Shown here piece after piece: positions 50,601-59,600 of a DNA stretch of 64,000 nt. The notes beneath the pieces were generated by a model that saw only the letters and a program-made list of their open reading frames with translations, made no database searches and was not told the origin of the DNA. The first letter of the stretch is position 1; every line of letters begins with the position of its first letter. The stretch lies in NCBI GenBank assembly GCA_012932295.1, contig JAAONU010000011.1, positions 16,700,136 through 16,764,135 of the forward strand, in the 5' to 3' direction. The stretch comes from Cyclina sinensis (Eukaryota; Mollusca; Bivalvia; Venerida; Veneridae). The translations under genes were made by a program, and so were the position numbers.

Positions 50601-53600
50601 CGTAGTTATTGTTATTACTGATAATAACAACTTACAGTGTTTTCTGAAGCGAAGCTTCACCTGGTGGCAGTGTACGTGGTCCATAGTCATTATTACATAC
50701 AGTTACAAAGTTCCCAACTGAAAGGTAAAAGAAAATACAATTACAATTATATTCTTTCTTGAATAAAACTGTGGTCATTTTATTCTTGTGGAGTAGTCTT
50801 GAAGTGTAAAACGTTATTCTTTTATGAAAGAATATCGGGATAAAACACTTGCTAATCTTGTTAGAATTGTTCTCAGAAATGATACTGAACTGCTGATTGA
50901 AATCTCCATTTCAACACAATTCAGCATTTTCAATATCGAAACCTTTCAGTGCTTGCTGTTAGACAATGTCTTTATCAGTCCTTAAATTTTATGTGACCTT
51001 ATCCACTGTTAATTATATACATATATTAGCACAAACCGCGATAAGATTTCGGTTGTTTTAGTCTTGGGATACAGTGGAAGATACAGACTCTTAACACAGC
51101 GACACCCGTCTACAGCACTGATATATGGAGCCATCTGATATGGTCTCATACAAAAGACTTTTAGTAATGCTGTTGGACGACTTAGACATCCGGTCTCGCC
51201 GCGACCACAAAACCAAGAACACGCCTCTCTATGTCCAGTATAACAAACCGTTTACACACCTATATCATTGTAGTCTCCTCCTCTAAAAACATGAGACACT
51301 TTGTCCATCTCTTTCATATTTTTGTTCGCGTTGCTTGCAGCGTTCTTTTCTGACGCTTCTACTTCAAATGCACGTGTTCCTTTTCCGAACGCTCGTTGCT
51401 GTTCACTTATCAACCTGCAATATACGCATGCGCCATATTGATAACTTCAAATTGTTTCAGACGATAATGACTACTCATTTCGTGTTCTATAGCTATGAGA
51501 GCAACGCACGGAAGATAAGACTCATTTCTACTTGCAAAAAAACTCAAGCTCTTCGATACACTAATTAAGCCAACCAATTTCAAACTTGTGTTAAAATGTT
51601 ACAGACTGTTTCTAATATGTGAGTTTTACAAGCATTGTTTACAACGAACGTTTTTTTTCTGAGATACTGTTCGAACGGTAATTACCCGTCATTGTCGCTT
51701 CCCAGTGAAAAGTTTGTATTTCTCTGCCTCCAGAACTTGGTCGGGTCCAGTGGCAACTGAAGCTTGGATGTGTCTACACGAGGGAAGTTTGGGGCTGAGC
51801 GATTCCGAAGCTATCAAAATGTGACAGAATAAGCCATTTTCATGGATGACAAGATCAAAAAAAAATATCAATGACTCTACAAGTAGACATTTAAGTAAGC
51901 CTATACATTTTACATAACTAAACCAGAAGCAGTAACTTCAAATAGTTTAGTAATTAATCGCTGACTGTCGTTTTGTTAATGCTTATGCGCACTTGGAATA
52001 TTTTTCAATACATTCTTTGCTTATGAACGTGAAGTTGGCACATAGATCGAAGCTCTACATCCAGCTCTGCAATCTTATATCAATGCAGAGCTGGGTCGCA
52101 GCTCTACATCCAGCTCTGCAATCTTATATCACTGCAGAGCTGGGTCGCAGCTCTACATCCAGCTCTGCAATCTTATATCAATGCAGAGCTGGGTCGCAGC
52201 TCTACATCCAGCTCTGCAATCTTATATCACTGCAGAGCTGGGTCGCAGCTCTACATCCAGCTCTGCAATCTTATATCATTGCAGAGCTGGTTCGCAGCTC
52301 TACATCCAGCTCTGCGATCTTATATCATTGCAGAGCTGGGTCGCAGCTCTACATCCAGCTCTGCAATCTTATAATTGCGGAGCTGGGTCGCAGCTCTACA
52401 TCTAGCTCTGCAATCTTATATCATTGCATAGCTGGGTCGCAGACTTACATCCAGCTCTGCAATCTTATATCACTGCAGAGCTGGGTCGCAGCTCTACATC
52501 CAGCTCTGCAATCTTATATCAATGCAGAGCTAGGTCGCAGCTCTACATCCAGCTCTGCAATCTTATATCACTGCAGAGCTGGGTCGCAGCTCTACATCCA
52601 GCTCTGCAATCTAATATCATTGCATAGCTGGGTCGTAGATCTACATCTAGCTCTGAAATCTTATATCATTGCAGAGCTGGGTCGCAGCTCTACATCCAGC
52701 TCTGCAATCTTATATCATTGCAGAGCTGGGTCGCAGCTCTACATCCAGCTCTGCAATCTTAAATCAATGCAGAGCTGGGTCGCAGCTCTACATCCAGCTC
52801 TGCAATCTTATATCACTGCAGAGCTGGGTCGCAGCTCTACATCCAGCTCTGCAATCTTATATCACTGCTGAGCTGGGTCGCAGCTCTACATCCAGCTCTG
52901 CGATCTTATATCATTGCAGAGCTGGGTCGCAGCTCTACATCCAGCTCTGCAATCTTATAATTGCAGAGCTGGGTCGCAGCTCTACATCTAGCTCTGCAAT
53001 CTTATAATTGCAGAGCTTGGTCGCAGCTCTACATCTAGCTCTGCGATCTTATATCATTGCAGAGCTGGGTCGCAGCTCTACATCCAGCTCTGCAATCTTA
53101 TAATTGCAGAGCTTGGTCGCAGCTCTACATCTAGCTCTGCAATCTAATATCATTGCAGAGCTGGGTCGCAGCTCGACATCCAGCTCTGCAATCTTTTATC
53201 ATTGCATAGCTGGGTCGCAGACTTACATCTAGCTATGCAATCTTATATAATTACAGAACTACATCCAGCTCTGCAATCTTATATCACTGCAGAGCTGGGT
53301 CGCAGACTTACATCCAGCTATGCAATCTTATATAATTACAGAACTACATCCAGCTCTGCAATCTTATATCATTGCAGAGCTGGGTCGCCGCTCTACATCT
53401 AGCTCTGCAATCTAATATCATTACAGAGATAGGTCGCAGGTCTACATCCAGCTTTCCAATCTTATATCATTGCAGAGCTGTGTCGCAGTTCAATATCTAG
53501 CTCTGCAATCATATATCACAATGAGTTGGATCATAGATCGACATATAGCTCAAAAATTGTATAGCTGCAGAGTTGGGTCGTAGGTCGACAACAAGCTCTG

Positions 53601-56600
53601 CAATCTTAAATCATTGCAGAGCTGGGTCGCATTTCTCCATCTAGCTCTGCAATCTTTTTCATTGCATCACTCCATCTGCATAGTTTTTTTCAGTTATTGC
53701 CTTTTGTTATTTTTCAACGCATTACTTAAAAAGACTTTGAGTTATCAACATGAAACATCATAATATGTGGATAGAGCTCACTCAGGAGGTGTGCAGTGTA
53801 GAAGAGTGATAACTTTACCCTTAATAATCTTTGTTTTTTCATACTTAATTTTCACCTGAGTGGAGCAGAACTCAAAATGTCTTTGAGATGTCCACATGAA
53901 ACTTTATAGGTGGATAGATCTTATTGAGGAGGAATGTTGTGCGCAAGAATGATAACTCTGCTTTTTATAATGTTTGATTTAGTGCCCTTTGTTATTTTTA
54001 ATACTTTTTGTCCCGAGCTTATCTCAAAAGTATTGCAGGTATCTACTTGAAACTTTATAGGTTGAAAGATCTCACTGTGGAGGAGTGCAGCGCACAAGAA
54101 TGATAACGCTACTATGCATGATTTTTCAGTTATTGACCTTTAACTTTCAAATCTGTAATTACTTCAGCCATTAGTTATCATTACCGAAATTGAATTATGT
54201 TGCGCTGCTGCTACATATACATTCTTCCAATAAGCAAACACATGTTAACATGGCTCTTGTTGATAAGAGTTTTGTAACAATCTATATCCGTGTTGTTACA
54301 AACATATTGTAGTAAATAAACTTTTTGCATTTCTTTCTTTTTCTTTCTACATTCTACGGATGGACAAAAAGTCTATCGCAACACGTATGGTGTGTGAATA
54401 GGCTAAGAGCCTTAAATGTTCAAGCATTTTTACACATGTTAATTGCGGACAAAGGAATTTTCATATTTACGTCGTTTGTTTATTTTGGCATGTTGATGAC
54501 TGCTGCTCTAACCCCGACCCCCAACAAATCTGTTGATAAGTCATGAGAATAAGTATTCGAACGCACCTCCTTTATAATTATATGAGAGCTATCACTTAAA
54601 GGTGGTAACAAGTTTTATTTCTTGAGCCGCCAGACTCCTTTTAAGGATTACTTACGTTCTTTACTCAACGGAGTCTTTGTATGGCCATTGAGTATTACAA
54701 TTCGAAGTTAGTCAGACTTAACCTCAGAAATTTCGAAAACTCGTTATTCACATTATTTAAACTTTATAATCATAAACTAAATGATTATTTATGTATATTG
54801 TTATACCAAATTCATAGACTGAGTGGCTTTACGTCTTTTATAACTACGTGACACGATAAAAATACTGATAATGACCGGAAAACAACAAAAGTTTTAGACG
54901 GGTCCCCTTTGTCTTCCTTACCTTTTCAGTTACAAAATGAAAATAAACTTCAAAAGTTAAAAACAAATATCGAACGAAATGAATAACTGAATGCAAATGC
55001 GAATTACGCAGCAAACGTGGCATTTAGCTTTTGATACGATTGCAAGAGTATAAAATCGAATTTAAGAAACTAAAAGTAGGTAATAAAATTAAAAATATAG
55101 TTGTCCAGAGGAAAATATACACATTTAATTCCCCAAAATTATTTTACAAATTCAACATATAATAATCAACAAAGCCAGAAAAACGTTTTGAGAATGAATG
55201 CATCTATATATAAGATTTGCTTTCTTAAACTGCTCGGTAGACGAATAGTTACAGATTTACTATATACTATATACTATATATTTACGATATACTACGTCGC
55301 ATTTCTTTGGATCGAGATAAAAAAAACGAATCCAATGTTTATGTTTTTCTTATACGGAATACATTACTTTTAAACATGTATAACCTCTTTTCCACCGTAG
55401 TGACAAGGTAGCAAGAAAGCAGGGAAAAGATCAAAGTTCCCCTTGCAGATATGAGAAAATCAAACATTTCTTTGCAAGAGCCACCAAAAGTGTAAATAGA
55501 CCTACATGACTGTACATGAAAAGTAGACAAAACTAAAACAAGTTCTATCCTTCCAGTTTTTGTTTCTGTATAATAATAACACCATTACAAATCTATTTGG
55601 TCAAATAACTATGCTCATCTGAAACGTCATTAAGATAACGCTCTACAGTGAAGATATACTGAAATACCATTAAAATTTTGCAGACCTAATTGAAACTTAA
55701 TAATGAATATGTAAAAAGAAGTAAAAACAAATGTTTGAAGAGCTCGTTGTCTACGACCCAGCACTGCAATGAAAAAAAGACTGCAGATCTAGATGTAGAG
55801 CTGAGATCCAGCACTGCAGTGAAACAAGATTGCAGACCTAGATGTCGATCTACGACCCAGCTCTGCACTTATGTTAGATAACAGAGCTAGATATCTATAA
55901 ACGATCAACCTCTGCACTTATGTTAAATTGCAACCAGATGTCGAACTACGACACAGTTCTCCTAGAGCAAAGATACAAGATTAGTGTGCTATATTTAGAT
56001 ATTATACCCAGATCTGTATTAATCATAGATTGCAAATTTAATTTAGATGTCGATAGCCTAGATTAAGAGCTGGGAATCAGCTTTGCAATGATAATAATAA
56101 TGCAGAGCTAGTTGTCGATCTATGATCCAGCTCTGCAATGATATAAGAATGCAGAGCTGGATGTAGAGCTGCGACCCAGCTCTGCAATGATATAAAATTG
56201 CAGAGCTGCATGTAGAGCTGCGACCCAGCTCTGCAATGATATAAGATTGCAGAGCAAGATGTAGATCTACGAGACAGCTCTGCAATGATATAAGTTTGCA
56301 GAGCTAGATGTAAATCTACGACCCAGCTCTGCAATTATATAAGATTGCAGATCTGAATGCAGAGCTGCGACCCAGCTCTGCAATGATATAAGATTGCAGA
56401 GCTAGATGTAGATCTACGACCGGGCTGTGCAATGATATAAGATTGCAGAGCTGGATGTTTAGCTGCGACCCAGCTCTGCAATGATATAAGATTGCAGAGC
56501 TGGATGTAGAGCTGCGACCCAGCTCTGCAATGATATAAGATTGCAGAGCAAGATGTAGATCTACGAGACAGCTCTGCAATGATATAAGTTTGCAGAGCTA

Positions 56601-59600
56601 GATGTAAATCTACGACCCAGCTCTGCAATTATATAAGATTGCAGATCTGAATGCAGAGCTGCGACCCAGCTCTGCAATGATATAAGATTGCAGAGCTGGA
56701 TGTAGAGCTGCGACCCAGCTCTGCAATGATATAAGATTGCAGAGCTGGATGTAGAGCTGCGACCCAGCTCTGCAGAGCTGGATGTAGAGCTGCGACCTAT
56801 GTCTGTAATTATATAAGATTGCATAGTTGGATGTAAGTCTGCGACCCAGCTATGCAATGATATAAGATTGCAGAGCTGGATGTTTTGCTGCGACCCAGCT
56901 CTGCAATGATATAAGTTTGCAGAGCTGGATGTAGATCTACGACCCAGCTCTGCAATGATATAAGATTGCAGAGCTGGATGTAGAGCTGCGACCCAGCTCT
57001 GCAATGATATAAGATTGCAGAGCAAGACGTAGATCTTCGAGACAGCTCTGCAATGATATAAGTTTGCAGAGCTAGATGTAAATCTACGACCCAGCTCTAC
57101 AATGATATAAGATTGCAGAGCTGGGTGTAGAGCTGCGACCCAGCTCTGCAATGATATAAGATTGCAGAGCAAGACGTAGATCTTCGAGACAGCTCTGCAA
57201 TGATATAAGTTTGCAGAGCTAGATGTAAATCTACGACCCAGCTCTGCAATGATATAAGATTGCAGAGCTGGGTGTAGAGCTGCGACCCAGCTCTGCAATG
57301 ATATAAGATTGCAGAGCAAGACGTAGATCTTCGAGACAGCTCTGCAATGATATAAGTTTGCAGAGCTGGATGTAGATCTACGACCCAGCTCTGCAATGAT
57401 ATAAGATTGCAGAGCTGGGTGTAGAGCTGCGACCCAGGTCTGCAATGATATAAGATTGCAGAGCTGGATGTAGAGCTGCGACCCAGCTCTGCAATGATAT
57501 AAGATCGCAGAGCTAGATGTAGAGCTGCGATCTATGTGCCAACTTCACGTTCATTCTTTGCTTCTCATAAACTGTTCACTACTTCCTTCTGCATTTAACG
57601 TATATGTATTTTTCTCTCATGTCAGTGCTGATTTTTGTTCAAGTGAATGTTTTATTTGAATACAAAGAACTTGAAAGGAACGGAAGGGAGCGAAACGGAA
57701 CTAAAATGAACTGGAACAGAATAGAAATGAACTGACGTAGCCTTTATAGACAGTTTCGTGTGATTTAATACGATCTACAGTTTTACATTAGCAATGTAGA
57801 GAAAAGGGACACTAGCAAACAGAAAAAAATAAGTTTATTGTAGAGTGACGTACGAAAAGTGTTATAATTTTCAGTGACACATTACGGGTGCATTATTACA
57901 ACGGAAGAAAGGTGATCTGCATCTTTACACATAATTGGAAGTAAAATCTAGTGTTTCAGTGTTTTCATCTATAAACCGTTTGAAAACAAAATTACACCAT
58001 AATAAAAACAAAATACTACAAATACTTTCGAACTGATTTTCAAAGTTATTCAAGTTTCATTATTTCTACACATTACGCACTGCATTTGCAAAGATAAATG
58101 CTTCATAAATGTCAGCATGAATTTAGTGTTAAATTACCACTTACTACTTACATTTTTGATAAAACTTGTGTTGTACTCTGAGGGTCCAACTCTCCTGTTT
58201 GAATGATAACGTGGCGCCATGTCCTGAATATATGAAAGCAATTCACAAGTTTATTTACTTCCACTTTCTCCAAAAGCATAGACATTGCAAAAGTATGCTT
58301 TATGCAAAAGATGACAACAACAAGCTAAATGTTTTCGTCTGTTTTTTACCAAGTCCCGACCTCAAGGTTATGTCATACTAATTTTGAATTCTACTCTGAG
58401 AAAAAAGATTCCATATGTTTCCACAGTTGGAGGACTGGGTAGAGCGGAAGGTGATGAGAAATAGAATGTAAAATATTTCATGATAATTTTTAAATAAAAA
58501 AATGTTTTACTTAATACATTAAGACTGTTTCGTCTCAAAATTTTATAGCTGTGGCAAAGTCTCTGGTCCATTTTAGATATTTGTAGAAAAAAAAGAAACA
58601 TGGTAACTCATCGTACAAGCAGAAAATGTCTCTTTATGGCAAATGTGTACCAAGGAAAAATTGTCCAGTGTTGTACATTATTGACAAAGCAAAACATCAC
58701 TCAGCAAGTTTGTCGTAAAACAATATTTCCATGCGTAATAAGAAAATCATTCATAATTCCATGTGTAATTACATGTATAATGTTCCGTAATCAAGAACAA
58801 AGAGTGGCATTTTTGTATTATTTTTGTTTCCCATGCAATAAGTAATCATTAGTTTCTGCATCGTATCTACACTTACCGGCCAGTTGATGATTCTGTTTTC
58901 TCCGTGAACTTCAGGCTGAAGAACAAATACATGTAAGTCAATAAGTGTGCTATCAGAAGGAAAATACACATATAACAGAGCAAATACTATATAGTAAATA
59001 CACAATACAACAGCACAAAAAACTGTATAGTACAAAAAACTCAGCAAGAGAAACAATTCTCTCCTTCTGCTTTTGCTGTCCAATGCAAACATCAAATACA
59101 AGCCAACATGAATGTCAAACAAAAATGGCACTTTCAGAAATAGCACCTTTCTTAGTAAGTTTCTATGTTTTTCTGTTTAAAAGGAAACCAAATGATAAAT
59201 ATTAATAGAAATCTGACTTAATTCTTATCAATTATTGCAATAGTGCGAACATTTAAATATTTCGACAGTTTACTAGTAATTGCTTTACAATCAGCAATCA
59301 AATTCGTCAGGAATTTTCAGTTAATGTCAAATAAAATACAATTTAACAGATTTAATTCCAACCTTTTGTATCTTATTTTCCCTAAAATCAGCCTGTGTGG
59401 TACTGCGCCTGAAGACATCCTTGTCCAGGTATTTTCCGCTCATGTTGCCCATGTCGAAATGATGTACTAACTGTCAATAAATTAATCATTTTATTACATT
59501 TTAATCTCAGACTGTGTGAGGTCCCGAGTTATGTAAGGGAATCGTAGATATCTTTATTATTATTACATGTATTTCATATCTGCAACGCTCGATAATAATG

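Larger units (their letters stand above)
52023..57554. mobile_element. Foldback-like transposon, 5.5 kb
   Basis: A 5,532-bp unit inside intron 5 of the axonemal-type gene. It is flanked by the direct repeat TCTTTGCTT (52014-52022 and 57555-57563; 9 bp, possibly extendable to 12). The outermost 27 bp are perfect inverted repeats starting ATGAACGTGAAGTTGGCACA at the left, with the same sequence on the - strand at the right. Inside these caps lie two opposed arrays of one 49-bp unit and a central spacer (53660-55740) without a transposase. Long inverted repeats made of tandem units plus a 9-bp duplication are the hallmarks of foldback (FB) elements; Mutator-type elements also make 9-bp duplications. 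Direct reading supports structure; class is inferred. Confidence 0.85.

Noticed and set aside
52045..57535. Several open frames up to about 294 codons in the 49-bp arrays, and a CRISPR-like look
   Set aside because: The frames are periodic translations of the foldback-like element's arms. There are no distinct spacers between repeats, and the DNA is eukaryotic, so a CRISPR array is excluded.
58396..58440. Possible extra exon between exons 4 and 5 of the axonemal-type gene (SALPSPPTVETYG)
   Set aside because: An acceptor-like CCCAG exists but no usable donor follows. Exon 4 joins exon 5 in phase without it.
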